Positions 1 to 12,244 of a stretch of DNA of 64,000 nucleotides are shown piece after piece (the stretch's first letter is position 1; each line of letters starts with the position of its first letter). The DNA is taken from assembly GCA_007115705.1 (NCBI GenBank), contig QXEO01002115.1:1643340-1707339 (forward strand), written 5' to 3'. This stretch comes from Dactylis glomerata (taxonomy: Eukaryota; Streptophyta; Magnoliopsida; Poales; Poaceae). The translations under genes were made by a program, and so were the position numbers. The notes beneath the pieces are model-generated. The model saw only the letters and a list, made by a program, of their open reading frames with translations, made no database searches and was not told where the DNA came from.

Positions 1-1
1 T

Positions 2-535
2 ATTACCAATGCTCTCATGAAAATTAGGGCTGAAAAGTTGAAGCAAAAAGCTTCCGTTCCCAAGAAGTTAGAAGATGGTTGGGAACCCATCATTGATATG
101 CATGTTAATGGTTATGATTGCCATGCTTTATGTGATCTAGGTGCTAGTATTTCTATCATGCCTAGAAAAATTTATGACATGCTTGATTTACCACCGCTTG
201 AAAAATGTTATTTTGATGTTCCTATTGTTGATGTTGCTAAGAAGAAACCTTTGGGAAGGATTAATGATGTTCTTATTGTGGTTAACAATAACCTTGTTCC
301 CGTTGATTTTCTTGTTATGGACGTTGAATGCCATGCTTCATGTCCTATTATTTTGGGAAGACCCTTTCTTTGAACTGTAGGTGCCATCATTGATATGAGG
401 GAAGGCACTATCAAATATCAATTCCCACTCAAGAAAGGTATGGAACAATTCCCTAGGAAAAGAAAGAAATTACTTTTTAACTCTATTCTTAGAGAAAATT
501 ATGAGCTTGATGCTTCATCACTTGATGTTACTTGA
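2..535 (+). pseudogene. Retropepsin-like aspartic protease region of element 1, with internal stop
   Basis: C-terminal part of a gag-protease polyprotein; the reading frame is open from the window edge. The active-site motif appears as CDLGASISIMP (usually DTGAS or DLGAS in plant gypsy proteins) and the conserved C-terminal motif as ILGRPF. A TGA at 371-373 stops the frame just after GRPFL. The same frame then continues open for 53 codons (TVGAIIDMREG and onward) to a second stop at 533-535, which shows that the first TGA is a point mutation, probably of CGA (Arg). The family's role is cleavage of the Gag polyprotein inside virus-like particles. This copy is broken. The N-terminal Gag is outside the window. 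Confidence 0.85.
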
Positions 536-3470
536 TTCGCAATTTTCTGCGCCTAGCTCAAAGGCGTTAAAGAAAAGCACTCTTGGGAGATAACCTAATA
601 TTTCTTTTCAGTACTTTTTCTTTTATTTGAGTCTTGGAAGTCATTACTACTGTAATGACCTCTCCTTATCCTTTTTATTTCGTTTTTGTGCCAAGAGAAG
701 CCTCTAATTCGAGCGAGGTAAAGATTTTTGGATGTTGCTGTCCTGAAACTGTTTTCGGTGCTGCACCGTAAAAATTCGTATAAATTCTCTGTTCATCTTT
801 TGGACCTACGATTTCTTGTGAATATGCCCCAGGTTATATCCAAACTTTTGTTAGTTGAACACTTTTTGATTTGAGCAACAGAAAACCCCTCAAAAATTCG
901 ACTTTTGTCAGCTGTTCAGTTTTGACAGATTTCTGCCAATATTTGTGTTTGCCACTTTATCGCTTTCTTTTGAGTTCTTTTGATCACGGAACTTTTGGGG
1001 AGGTTGCTACAGTAGTATTTTCTATATATGTGGTGGTTTTGAGTTGAAACCTGAAGCAAAAAGAGGCTGATTATATGTTATGCGTACATTAATGTTGCTA
1101 ATAGAATTGTGTTTCGTTTTGTATGAAGGAAGTTTTCAAGTGTAGGGATTGGAGAATGATGAGATGAGTTGAAGAATAGACAAAAGATCAAGCTTGGGGA
1201 TGCCCATGCATCACCCCAAGAAATATCCAAGAAGTACAAGCGTCAAAGCTTGGGGATGCCCCCGAGGCACCCCTTCTTCATCGGCAAAAATCTGGTCACC
1301 TTTCAAAACACTATATTTTTATTGCTTCATGCACTATGTGTTTTTTTTGGAGAGTCAGTTGTTTTAGTTTTCTTAGTTGGTTTAGTTTGTTTGTTTGCTG
1401 CAATAAATGGTTGGACCCCAACAAATTTCCTTTGGAGGAGATGTACTTGTTTTCATTTGCCAAGAACGCTCTAGTTTTCACTCTTATTAAAAATCGAATG
1501 TTCTTCTTTTTCTGCTACTGCTTTTGGTTTTCGTTTTGGCCTTGACTTGCGTTCAGACCTTGTCATATCTTTTCATCAAGGTGTATTTTTGCCTCTGATC
1601 TTTATTGGTTTTCATCAAAAGAGGTGTTTATAAAAATTTCAAATGGTGTTGGAAAAGAGAAAAAGCTTTGTGCAAAATAGTGGTACAAGAAGGAGCTTGT
1701 GTAGACTGCGGCTTAGGCTTTTTCATGTCATGCTTGATGTCTTTTTGATAGTATGCTTAGTGGTTTTTCTGTAGCATGACTTGTCTCAAATAACTGAGAT
1801 TGCTTAATGAGCCTTTGAAAAAAATCAAGCGTTGTTTTTATTGTATGGAAGCATTATTTTGGTTTTCTCCTTGATGCTTTATTTGGGTTGACTTGGCGCA
1901 TGCTCACACATGTTAGACTCTTACAAAGTCGCCAATAGCCTCTATGATCAATTAGTTTTTGACTTTTGATGCCATCTTATGCTTCTTTTAATGTCGCTTT
2001 GTCGCTTTGCATGATTATGGCCATTATTGCTCTCTTAGTTGGTCGCTCCCAGTCTTTTGCTAGCCCTCGCCTTGTACTGAGTATGAGCTCTACTCGTGCA
2101 TCCAACTCCTAAAAGCCAAAGTTTTCCAAAGTGTCCACCATACATACCTACTAGCAATTTGCTATTCCAAGTAAATTTGACTTGCTTTTATTATATCTTC
2201 AAATTAAACTCTTACCAGTGTTATGCGAAATTTGGTCAGTAAAGCTCTCACGAACCGGAAGGCACACTTTACTTTTTCCTGTTCTTAAAATTTTGACATT
2301 GTGATCTCTTATGTTGAGTTGTTATGCTTGCAAGTTGTAAGTTGGATTCTAGCCCAGCCATGCTATCATGGGCAAGCTTTCAACATTGCACTTCTTAATT
2401 GAGTTGATATCGTGATCTTTTGTTTATGGATGCCCGCGGTGTGAAATGAATTGGGAATCTTGTGGGGATCATGGAGTTTGTATATGTGTTAGGGAAACGC
2501 CGGGCCACCAATCTAAGCCATGCATAATTCATGGTGGAAATTTGCAGCATACCCATGGTGAACATACGACGACGCATCTCACAATAAATAGCTAAACAAA
2601 AGGCAAATAAAAGAGATGTCGAGGTGTTCATTGTCTGCTTGTCCTGTCATTTTGGTGTGGGCTTGTTCCATGTCATCGGGCACGGAGGTACCCTATTGGC
2701 GGTTCTCAATGATATGCATACACTTACAATGACAAGAGCCTTGCTTGGGACTCTAAGTAAAGTAGCATGAGGTTTGGGTACTCGTATTCACGGGGCACGA
2801 GATTTTCAACTTATGATTTGTCAAGCATATGCATCATAATTGTTCTCGCATTAACTTTAACCATTCAAGATGCTTATGATGGGGGCAATGAGAGCTCAAA
2901 GCCGGTAAGTACCATAATTTTTGAAGGTTATAAAACTTGCAATCACTGCTTCCCTCTGCGAAGGGCCTTTCTTCTACTTTTATGTTGAGTCACCACCTTC
3001 TTTCTTTATGCACCATTAAGAGAGCATAGTTGTCATTCTTAGTGTGATATGCATTGTCCCAAAGTTCATTGATTGACTCATATTGTTGGTTTCACTTGTT
3101 CTTAAATTATTTGTATCTAGTCGCCCTCTTAAACTTGAAGGTGTCCTATGCATTTATGTTTTGCCCTCTTTGAAGGACAAGCTGAAAACCATTTGTATGT
3201 TTTTCCTTATGATTTGAGCACACGTTTGACTTTCATTGTTTCATTTTCATGATCTTTTATTTGTGTTCATTTTCATGTTTACAACATGGTTGCTAAGTTT
3301 CTTATTGTCAAGATTATATCTTCATGCCCATGTTTTAAGTTCTTATGATCCCGGCTCACAAATGCTTACATATATGATCAAGATTGTGTAGGTGCATGTC
3401 ACCTCAAAAATTATTCTTTTGTTATCACTTACCTACTCGAGGACGAGCAGGAGTTAAGCTTGGGGATGCT
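536..3470 (+). other. Noncoding 3' internal region of element 1 with polypurine tract
   Basis: About 2.9 kb between the protease frame and the 3' LTR with no reading frame that can be supported as coding. The reverse complement of 46263-49191 in element E matches it along most of its length, so it is a conserved part of this element family, not random spacer. The purine-rich stretch just before the LTR (about 3451-3470, GAGTTAAGCTTGGGGATGCT) is the likely polypurine tract priming plus-strand DNA synthesis. The same stretch precedes the 3' LTR of element E. Confidence 0.75.
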
Positions 3471-5139
3471 TGATACGTCTCCAACGTATCTATAATTTTT
3501 GATGCTCCATGCTTGTTTTTACACCATTTGCCTATTGTTTCGTTACACTTCGTGGCACTTTTATGCATTTTCCGGAACTAACCTATTAACGAGTTGCCAC
3601 AGTGCCAGTTTCCTATTTTCTGCTATTTTGTGTTTCAGAAGTGATACACAGGAAATATTCTCGGAATTGGACGAAACAAGTTCCTGAAGTCTTATTTTAC
3701 CTAGAAGCTTCCAGAGATCCGAAGGAGAGAAGGAGAGGGGCCACCAGGGGCCCACATGCCAGGGTGGCGTGGCCAGCCCTTGGCCCGCACCACCAAGGTG
3801 TGAGGCCACCTGGCCACACTCCTGACATCGCCCCTTCGCCTATAAAGACCCCCCGACGGAAAAAAACCTAAGTACCCAATCAATTTTCCAGAACACATCG
3901 TGATCCGCCGCCGCCATCGACCCGAAGATCGGGAGGGTCCAGAAGCTCTTCCCGGCACCCTGCCGGAGAGGGGAAACCACTGGAGGTCTTCTTTATCGCC
4001 ATGCTTGCCTCCGGAGCGATGAGTGAGTAGTCTACCTTGGACTATGGGTCCATAGCAGTAGCTAGATGGTTGTCTTCTCCACCATGTGCTTCATGTTTAG
4101 ATCTCATGAGCTGCCCTACATGATTGAGATCACCGTTATGTAATTCTACATGTTTGGTTTGTTGGGATCCGATGAATATTGGTGTTTATGATTGAGTTGC
4201 TGTACTGAATATTATCTTATGTTATCTCTATATTGTTTATGATCTTGCATGCTCTCTGTTGTTAGTAGCTATCTTCGCCGAGTAGTTGCTAGTGACTCCA
4301 AGAGGGGGTATTTATGCTCGATAGTGGGTTCATGCCTCTATTTAACCTGGGGGAGTGACAGAAACCTCTAAGGTTGTAGATGTGCTATTGCTACTAGGGA
4401 GAAAACAACATTCATATGCTCAAGGGTATATGCTTTGTTTACATTACACACTTTGCTTAATGCAATTATCTGTTGTTCGCAACTTAATACTCATGGGGTG
4501 TTCGGATTGATATCCCTGGGAGTGGATTATTGGTCATAGATGCAGTTGGATGGCGGTCTATGTATTTTGTTGTAATGCCCAGAGTAAATCTCATAGTGAT
4601 CTTCTTGACATATCACGTTTATCTTTATTCTATCAATTGCCCAACTGTAATTTGTTTACCCAACATGTGTTATTTATCTTATGGAGAGACACCACTAGTG
4701 AACTGTGGATCCCGATCCTATTTCCATCATATTGCTATCACCTGTTTACTTTACTCGCATTGTTTACTTTATTCGCATACTCTACTGTTTTCCACTCGAT
4801 ACGCTCATAACCTTTGTTTCAAGCAAACCGGTGAGATTGACAACCTCATCGCAAGTTGGGAACAAAGTACTTGGTTGTGTGTGTGCAGGTTCCGTGTTGC
4901 AGCTAGCAAGCAAAGCTTGGACGAGGCGCCATATATAAATTGTCCGAAGCTGTCGCAAACTAGCAAGCATCACCTTCAATCGTCATTGTCTGCTTTTCTC
5001 CTGAATGATAAACCTTGGTTTCTTAACTGAGGGAAAACAAGCTGCTATACTCATCATACCTTCCTCTTGGGGTTCCCAACGGGCTGGTCATTCACCACGC
5101 ACAAGGACCTCTGATCTTCCACATCAACTTGGAGTATCA
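3471..5139 (+). repeat. 3' LTR of element 1 (TGATACG family)
   Basis: LTR of 1669 bp running from TGATACGTCTCCAACG to GGAGTATCA, so it begins TG and ends CA. The limits come from alignment with the exactly bounded LTRs of element E and the solo LTR at 6981-8601. A TATA-like CTATAAAG lies near 3841-3848, the expected position for the LTR promoter, shortly after a GC-rich stretch. Confidence 0.9.
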
Positions 5140-6132
5140 GTGTGCTGAGTATCTAAAGGTTGCGAAAGCTTCCGAAGGTACGTTCTATATCCAGTCATGA
5201 CTTTTCCTCCATGCTTATCTCTTGTTGTTTACTTGACTTCCTTTTTTCTTCTGCTGTAGCTGCTCTAGCAACAGCCAATGACCGAATTGCGTCGCTAGAG
5301 GCCGAGCTTAGTGCCTCGCAGAAGGCCTATGATGTTGCGGCCGCTGCCAAAGCAAGCGCTGAGAAGTCGCAGAAATCAGCGCTTGGTAAGGCGAAGAAAG
5401 CTGAAAAAGCTTTCGCCGATGTCAACAAGGAGCATACTCAGCGAGAACAAGCCCTGACAGATCATCTTCGTATGATGTCTGCTACTGCTGAAGGTAAATC
5501 CTTCGCCTTGTCTTTTGTTTTGACTCCTATTGTGTTGTTTATACTTGCTGATACTTTTCTTTCCTTTTTTCCTTTGTCCTCCTTTGTTGTGCAGGATTTA
5601 CCGGGGTATCTTCGTCATCTTTCAACCGGGCGATGATCCTCTGCTGACCGCGGTTAACCTACTCGAGACAAACTGGATATCTATCCAGGAGACTTTTGAG
5701 TTGGTTTGCCGCGTTCTGTCGCGACTGTTTGTCGGGTTGTGGCCGAAGAAAAAGGCAGAAGTTCCGAAGGACAACTTGGAGAAGCTTGCCAAGGCCTTCG
5801 ATACAACTGAAGACCCTACCCTCCAGCTTAAGGGGCTTTCTCTGAAGCGTGGTGCTGAGGGTGCTATTGCACTTTCTTTTGCACACGGTGCAGACTTCGA
5901 CTGGGAGAAGGTGAGCTCTCCCCATGGCCACACCCGCGATGAGATGAAGGCTTTCTTCGAGAAGGCGAAGAAGTTGGCGCCTGCACTGGCGGCAATTATT
6001 TCTCCTTCGGCAACCTCTGCGGCATCTACTGCGCCACCTCCAGCGGTGAAAGATCCTGCGCCTCCGTCGACTGTTGGCGAGGAATTTGTCATGCCTTCTT
6101 CTGCCATGGAGCAAAATGCTGAGGTGGCATAG
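5140..6132 (+). pseudogene. Antisense gene 1 of element D, 3' exons (coiled-coil protein)
   Basis: Plus-strand, spliced gene running antisense to the gag of element D; its 5' part is cut off by element 1. Exon ends that read through are 5140-5177, 5260-5493 and about 5595-6132, with GT/AG borders at 5178, 5258-5259, 5494 and 5593-5594. The second exon encodes an Ala/Lys/Glu-rich coiled coil (LATANDRIASLEAELSASQ and onward). The last exon encodes a globular part (LLTAVNLLETNW, VCRVLSRLFVGLWPKKK, DFDWEKVSSPHGH) and a Pro/Ala/Ser-rich tail, with stop at 6130-6132. This is the tail half of the plant 'putative gypsy type transposon' proteins; the head half is visible at 54497-55624. Near 5620 the frame seems to shift by one base, so this copy may be broken or its acceptor misplaced. 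Function is unknown. Confidence 0.6.
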
Positions 6133-6309
6133 ACTCGGCTTCTTTGTAGCTTTCAATTTCTCCTTTTGAATGTAAAAACTTTTAGTCGCGTGCAACTCGA
6201 GAACCTTAGTCAAAGGGTTTTGCACTTATGTAAATATGTTTCCTTCTTATGAAGTCTTGTGCTGTCTCTCTAAAATGCTTTCCCTTTCTTTTCTTTTGAC
6301 TTCCAGTCG

Positions 6310-8867
6310 ATGCACATCAATGATCCTTTGACTTGCGGGCCTGCTCCTTCCTCTGCCCGCACGTTCGGCTCAACGATTAAGTCGCCTCCTAGTCGATGCA
6401 GTCAATGCGCAGAGTATTCTTCAAGGATTTCTGATCTTGAGGCTCGCTTGACTTTAGCCAAATGCCAAGCTCAGATGGCATTTGATAAAGCTAGCAAAAC
6501 TTCTGGTTTGATGAAGCAGGTATCTATTCTTGACGATAAGGTATCTAGTCTGATGGCAAAGATTGTACATCATGAAGAGTGCAACTCTTTTGTCATTGGT
6601 ATTATTGAATCTGCCTGTGAGATGCTGCGATGTAAGGTTCCTTGCGACTCCTCTTTCTTTTCCTTTTAATCCACTGCTTTTTTGTGATATCATCTGCTAT
6701 CATAGGCACTTGTTTGGATTTTGTTGCTGAAGATCGTCGGGTTACCGAGCGTAATGCGGCTCTAGAAAGAATGTCCGTCGGTGTTGAAACTTTGTGGTCA
6801 GATCCTCGACGCCAGAGTGCTATTGTATTGCTTCAGGACCGCGCCCAGCACATTGGCGAGGCAGTTGATGGCTGCAGAAGAGCTCTTGTAACTATGCACT
6901 CTGTTATGCTTCCTCGCAATCCTCTGCCTGCAACTTTCCCACTGCTTCTTGATACTTTTAGATCCAGCCAGCGAGTTCATTGATACGTCTCAAACGTATC
7001 TACAATTTTTGATGCTCCATGCTTGTTTTTACACCATTTGCCTATTGTTTCGTTACACTTAGTGGAACTTTTATGCATTTTCCGGAACTAACCTATTAAC
7101 AAGCGCCACAGTGCCAGTTTCCTGTTTTCTGCTGTTTTTGTGTTTCAGAAGTGATACACAGGAAATATTCTCGGAATTGGACGAAACAAGTTCCTGAAGT
7201 CTTATTTTACCCCGAAGCTTCCAGAGATCCGAAGAAGTGTCGGAGGGGGGCCACCAGGGCCCCACACGCGTGGGTGGCGCGGCCAGCCCCCTGGCCGCGC
7301 CGAGCCCACGTGAGGGCGCCTGGCCCCTCCTCTGACATCGTCCCTTCGCCTATAAAGACCCCCCGACGGAAAAAACCTAAGTACCCGATCAGATTTCCAG
7401 AACACATCGCGATCCGCCGCCACCGTCGACCCGAAGATTGGGAGGGTCCAGAAGCTCTTCCCGGCACCCTGCCGGGGAGGGGAATCGCCACCGAAGGCCT
7501 TCTTCATCGCCATGCTTGCCTCCGGAGCGATGAGTGAGTAGTCTACCTTGGACTATGGGTCCATAGCAGTAGCTAGATGGTTGTCTTCTCCACCATGTGC
7601 TTCATGTTTAGATCTCATGAGCTGCCCTACATGATTGAGATCACCGTTATGTAATTCTATGATGTTGGTTTGTTGGGATCCGATGAATATTGGTGTTTAT
7701 GATTAAGTTGTTGTACTGAATTATATCTTTTGTTATCTCTATGTTGTTTATGATCTTGCATGCTCTCCATTGTTAGTAGCTATCTTGGCCGAGTAGTTGC
7801 TAGTGACTCCAAGAGGGGGTATTTATGCTCGATAGTGGGTTCATGCCTCTATTTCACCTGGGGGAGTGACAGAAACCTCTAAGGTGGTAGATGTGCTGTT
7901 GCTACTAGGGAGAAAACAACATTCATATGCTCAAGGGCATATGCTTTGTTTACATTACACACTTTGCTTAATGCAATTATCTGTTGTTCGCAACTTAATA
8001 CTTTTGGGGTGTTCGGATTGATATCCCCGGGGGTGGATTATTAGTCATAGATGCAGTTAGATGGCGGTCTATGTATTTTGTTGTAATGCCCAGAGTAAAT
8101 CTCATAGTGATCTTCTTGACATATCACGTTATCTTTATTCTATCAATTGCCCAACTGTAATTTGTTTACCCAGCATGTTTTATCTATGGAGAGACACCAC
8201 TAGTGAACTGTGGACCCCGGTCCTATTTACATCATATTGCTATCACCTGTTTACTTTACTCGACCTGTTTACTTTACTCGCATACTATATTGTTTTCCAC
8301 TCGATACGCTCATAATCTTTGTTTCAAGCAAACCGGTGAGATTGACAACCTTATCGCAAGTTGGGAACAAAGTACTTGGTTGTGTGTGTGCAGGTTCCAT
8401 ATCACCTTCAGTCGTCGCCGTCTCTCCTCTCCTGATCGATAAACCTTGGTATCTTAACTGAGGGAAAACTAGCCGCTACACTCATCATACCTTCCTCTTG
8501 GGGTTCCCAACGGGCTAGTCATTCACCACGCACAAGGACTGTCTGCTCCCACATCAACTAAACGCCAACAGCCTCTTTTCTGGCGCCATCACCAAGTAGC
8601 ATTCATCGATTGATAGAACTAAACTTAGTGGCAGGTGCCAATTTTTCTCTTGGGTGGATACGCAAGTGGCAGCCAAGACTCAATTATAGTTCTATGTCGC
8701 TGAGCTATCCTCCAGGTGGAGCTAGCCTTCGAGTACACTTGGAGAGTACCTTGCAGCCTGCCCGACGAATTATAGTCAGGCTGTTGCAAGAAGATGCCGC
8801 GTTTTTCCGCGAGTATCACTACTTAGACCCTTTAGGTGTAGACGATTCGGACAACCCGATGTTGTAA
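6310..8867 (+). pseudogene. Antisense gene 2 of element D, split by a solo LTR
   Basis: Plus-strand gene following antisense gene 1, with exons 6310-6631, 6706-6980 and 8607-8867. The intron 6632-6705 has GT/AG borders and keeps the frame (phase 1). The first exon has an ATG at 6310 and encodes a coiled-coil segment (SSRISDLEARLTLAKC). The second encodes LDFVAEDRRVTERNAALER and a helical stretch. The reading frame runs into the inserted LTR at 6981 and resumes in phase after the target duplication at 8607 (IELNLVAGANFSLGW), ending with TAA at 8865-8867. The frame was therefore intact before the insertion. The product resembles uncharacterised transposon-encoded proteins of grasses; no enzyme motif is visible. 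It converges tail to tail with the gag-protease frame 286 bp away. Confidence 0.6.
6981..8601 (+). mobile_element. Solo LTR of the TGATACG gypsy family
   Basis: A lone LTR of 1621 bp with no internal region, flanked by the exact 5-bp duplication TTCAT (6976-6980 and 8602-8606). It begins TGATACGTCTCAAACG and ends AGTAGCA, with CTATAAAG near 7351. It interrupts the second exon of antisense gene 2, whose frame continues on the other side. Solo LTRs arise by recombination between the two LTRs of a full element. Confidence 0.92.
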
Positions 8868-9153
8868 TACTTATGTGGAACGCGAGAGTTTCTTATTTCA
8901 CGACTATATGTCTGAAATTTATTCTCAGAGCGTTTTTGTATGATTCGTGCGTTTACCGCATTTTCCCTTTGAAAGACTCGTAAACTCGAATATGAGGAAC
9001 GTTTTGTCTTTATTATACTTGTAATGTAAGATACATGGGGTGACCCAAGAGATCCGGCCTATGACCTGTGTTCTGGATCTAGAGGGCATTGCCCCTGGTA
9101 TAACTCGTGGCTTTTACAGCCTTATTCTTCTACTCTATTTTGTTTTTTCATGT
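8868..9153. other. Spacer between convergent frames of element D
   Basis: 286 bp between the stop of the plus-strand antisense gene 2 and the stop of the minus-strand gag-protease frame. It is AT-rich with no coding signal. By position it should hold the 3' ends of both transcripts, but no polyadenylation site is certain. Confidence 0.5.
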
Positions 9154-12100
9154 TTATGCCATCATGGCATTCTCTTCTTCTCCTGTATCTTTGTCTTCTC
9201 CTGATGCTCCTACTCGTGGTTTCTTCATCTTGGGCTCCGCAACGCGTCCTTTGAGTAGCTTGACGCCTTCTGTAGTCGTGCTTTTCGCCTTCTCTGCGTA
9301 GTTGGCTGTCATGCCAAAGTTTTGCGCCATCTTGTGGAACTCCCTGTCGCAGAGATCTGAGACTTCAAAGCTTTCTTTTACTGTAATTATTTCTCTTGGT
9401 CCTGGCATTTTGAGTACCAGATATGTATAGTGAGGCACTGCCATGAATCGCGAAAACGCGGGTCATCCGAGGATCGCATGATACTGAGATGGCCAGTCCA
9501 TGACTTCGAAGTCCAGCTTTTCTCTTCTGTAGTTTTGCCAGTTGCCGAAGCAAACGGTGAGTGCTATTCGACCTATTGGATAGTTAGCACTTCCTGGTAC
9601 GATCCCATGGAAGGAACAATCTGTTGGCTTCAGGAACTCTAGTGATATATGCATTGCTCTGAGTGTTTTTGCGTATATCAGATTAATTCCGCTTCCTGCA
9701 TCTATGAATATTCTATCGATATCGTATGCGCCGATTTGAGCTTTGAGTACCAAGGGCGCGTTTCCTGGCCGAGGTACTGTTATAGGGTGATCTTCTCTAT
9801 TGAACTCGATTGGTTGTTCTGACCAGTGTAGATATTCCGTTGTGGCTGGAGGTGAAATTACTGCTAGATTGACTTGTCGAGTAATACTCTTTTCCTCTTT
9901 GTTCGACTTAGGTACAGGTTGTATCATTGCTGTGATGTGTCCCTTAGATGGAACGTACCCTTCGTCGTCATCGTGTCCCTGGTTTGGCTGGTCTTGTCCT
10001 TGATGTGCTCCACTGTTCCCTTGCTGATTTGTGGGAGGTTTGTTGGTTCCTTCGTATCCTTGTCGCCTTGCTTCGGTTTGTTTGTTTAATGCTGCCTCTT
10101 GTAGCTTCAAGAATGTTGTGCAATCTTTCATTGCATGCCTGGATACTCGCTTTCCATCGACGAATGCTGAGTGTATATGACAAGGTCCGTTGAGCATGTC
10201 TTCTGGCGACGGGTTGTACTCTCTGGATTCTCTCGTGGGAAACTTTTTATAGTCCTCTTTTCCGTAGCTTCGATATCCCGAGCTTTTGCGATCACTTCCT
10301 TGATAGCTGTTGTCCTTGTACCATGCGGCTACTTGGCTATGGGAGCCGTAATTGCGGGACCGTCTCCTTTGACTTCCGTATCTGTTTCTCCTATCATCTT
10401 CTGGAGATCGCGTACGCTTGTTGTTGCATGCATCTTCTCCGTCTGTGAATCTATTTGCTACGTCCATGAGGTCTGATACTGTTTTTGGCTTAATTCTTCC
10501 CATCTCTTCGACTAGGTCTCTTCGCCTTAATCCAATGATGAACGCATCTATTGCTCTTTCGTCTGAAACTTCGACTGCTGAGTTTTTGATAAGACTCCAT
10601 CTTTGGATGTATGCCCGTAGTGTTTCATCGCGTTGTTGCACACACGCTTTGACTTCTTCTATTGATGCTGGTCGTTTGTATGTCGACCTGAAGTTGCTTG
10701 TAAATTGCTTTGTGAGGTCTTCCCAGCTTCCAATAGTTTCTTTCTCTAGTTTGCTCAACCATGACCTTGCTGCGCCGGTGAGGTGTAGCTGCAAACTTTG
10801 CATTGCTGTTTCTTTGGTTCCTCCCAATATTTGTACTGCTTGTAGATAGTCTGAGAGCCATGACTATGGTTCCTGTGATCCGTCATACTTTTGTTGATCG
10901 TGAGGTAATTTGAATCCCTTGGGTACTGGTGTGGTGCGAACCCTACGGGTAAAGCACGATGCCCCCATCTCTTTTTCTTCGTCTTCATGGTCGCACTTTC
11001 CATTTGGAGATCGAGATCTTCGGGTTCCTCCATGTTGTCTTGGTGATGGCGATCGAGATCGTTGATTACTACTTCTGTGCCGAGGACTGTTGTGACGGCG
11101 AGGTGACCTTGGCTTGTGCGCTTCCTTGTGGTGATATACTTCCTCTCCTTTTGTTGATAGCTTGTGGCCCACCATGTTGAGTCCGTTTAATGCTGCTCTA
11201 TGCATATGTTCCCTAGGATCCCCTGGGCTTGGTCGAGTTGTAAGCAGATATGCTTGTGCTGCTACTAGTGCTACTTCAGGGGTTTTTGGTACTATGTTTC
11301 CCTGCTCGTCGATGAATAGGAAGGACGAGTCGAGGTTTTTGGAGATGCTTTGCCTTTCTGAGTACTCGAGGTTTTCATACCTTGAACCATGTCGATGATT
11401 TCTCCTTGCGTTAGTGTGTGATGTGTCGCTTCGTGCTCTGCGAGTGGCATTGCTAGCTGCGATGGCTGATTCTTTTCTTTGTTGTATCTCTATTTTCTCC
11501 TTTGCTAGTTGTTTTGCCTGCTGCATTAGGGCATAATGATACCCCAAAAGCATGTCTTTGCTAGAATTTGATGGTATTGGCGTGCCGTGTTCTACGGCTT
11601 CTCTTATTATTCTCCATTCGTCGACTGATAGTCGAATTTTTTCCCTGACTGTGAGGGATTCTGCTATTTGCCCTTCTGCTAGATGATTTGCTCCTCTATC
11701 GATATTTGCTGGGTTTAGCACTGGATTGTTGTTTTCGTCGAATTCTTCTGAATTGTCTCCTACGATGGCAAGCACCTGGCATTGTTTGCCGATGTTACTA
11801 TTAAAGCTTGAGAAGATCGAGTCCCCATCTTCAGAAAGCTCTAACCCTGTCTTCCATGTATCTGTTGACTTGTCTGAGATATCGTCGAGGCAGATCATGA
11901 GATCTTCGAGTTGGACCCCTGCGTTGAAATTTTCCATTGCTTCGTTGTCTTCTGCGATTTTTTCTTTTTGCACTTCTTCTAAGCTGACTGGCGAGTTTAC
12001 CTTGCTGGAAGAGCCTTCAGAATATTCCATTGTTGCTACTGTTTCGGGCTCACTTGCCGATGGATCTTGTTTCGTCGGATCTGAAAGGCGAGATGAACCC

Positions 12101-12207
12101 GATGGCCCGATGAAGATGCTTAAGCTTTCGATTGTCAACTCCATCTCTTGATTTTCGTCGACTTCTGTATTGCTGTTGGCTAAAAGCGAAAAAGCCGCCG
12201 AATTCAT
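9154..12207 (-). pseudogene. Gag-protease polyprotein of element D, two nonsense codons
   Basis: One reading frame covers 12207 to 9154 (about 1018 codons from the ATG at 12205-12207, MNSAAFSLL). It is broken by TAG at 10864-10866, where TGG (Trp) is expected, and by TGA at 9463-9465 inside the ILGRP motif, where CGA (Arg) is expected. The order is an acidic N-terminal part, an Arg/Ser-rich stretch (RSRSPSPRQHGGTRRSRSP), a Retrotrans_gag domain (LTGAARSWLSKL, WEDLTKQFTSNF, ETLRAYIQRWSLIKN), a basic low-complexity linker, then a retropepsin domain with FIDAGSGINLIYA (DAGS in place of DTGS or DSGS). The frame ends soon after the protease at NAMMA and no reverse transcriptase follows. Gag forms the particle and the protease processes it. 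This copy cannot make full-length protein without suppression of the stops. Confidence 0.85.
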
Positions 12208-12222
12208 GATTCCAACGCCCAA

Positions 12223-12242
12223 GTTCCCCACGGTCGGCGCCA
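12223..12242 (-). other. Primer-binding site of element D
   Basis: Read on the minus strand, TGGCGCCGACCGTGGGGAAC follows the LTR end after two bases. A TGGCGCC start is typical of tRNA-primed gypsy elements of plants. I did not match the remainder to a specific tRNA with certainty. Confidence 0.65.
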
Positions 12243-12244
12243 AT

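Larger units (their letters stand above)
1..5139 (+). mobile_element. Gypsy-type LTR retrotransposon, element 1 (3' part only)
   Basis: Right-hand part of a plus-strand LTR retrotransposon whose 5' half lies left of the window. It contains a protease reading frame (2-535), about 2.9 kb without coding capacity (536-3470) and a 3' LTR (3471-5139). The sequence downstream of the LTR interrupts an exon of the antisense gene of element D, so element 1 is inserted inside D. The bases after the LTR (GTGTG, 5140-5144) should be the target-site duplication, but the partner copy is outside the window. No reverse transcriptase or integrase follows the protease, so the visible part looks non-autonomous. 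Its noncoding 3' part is the same family as the interior of element E (46263-49191, opposite strand). Confidence 0.85.
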
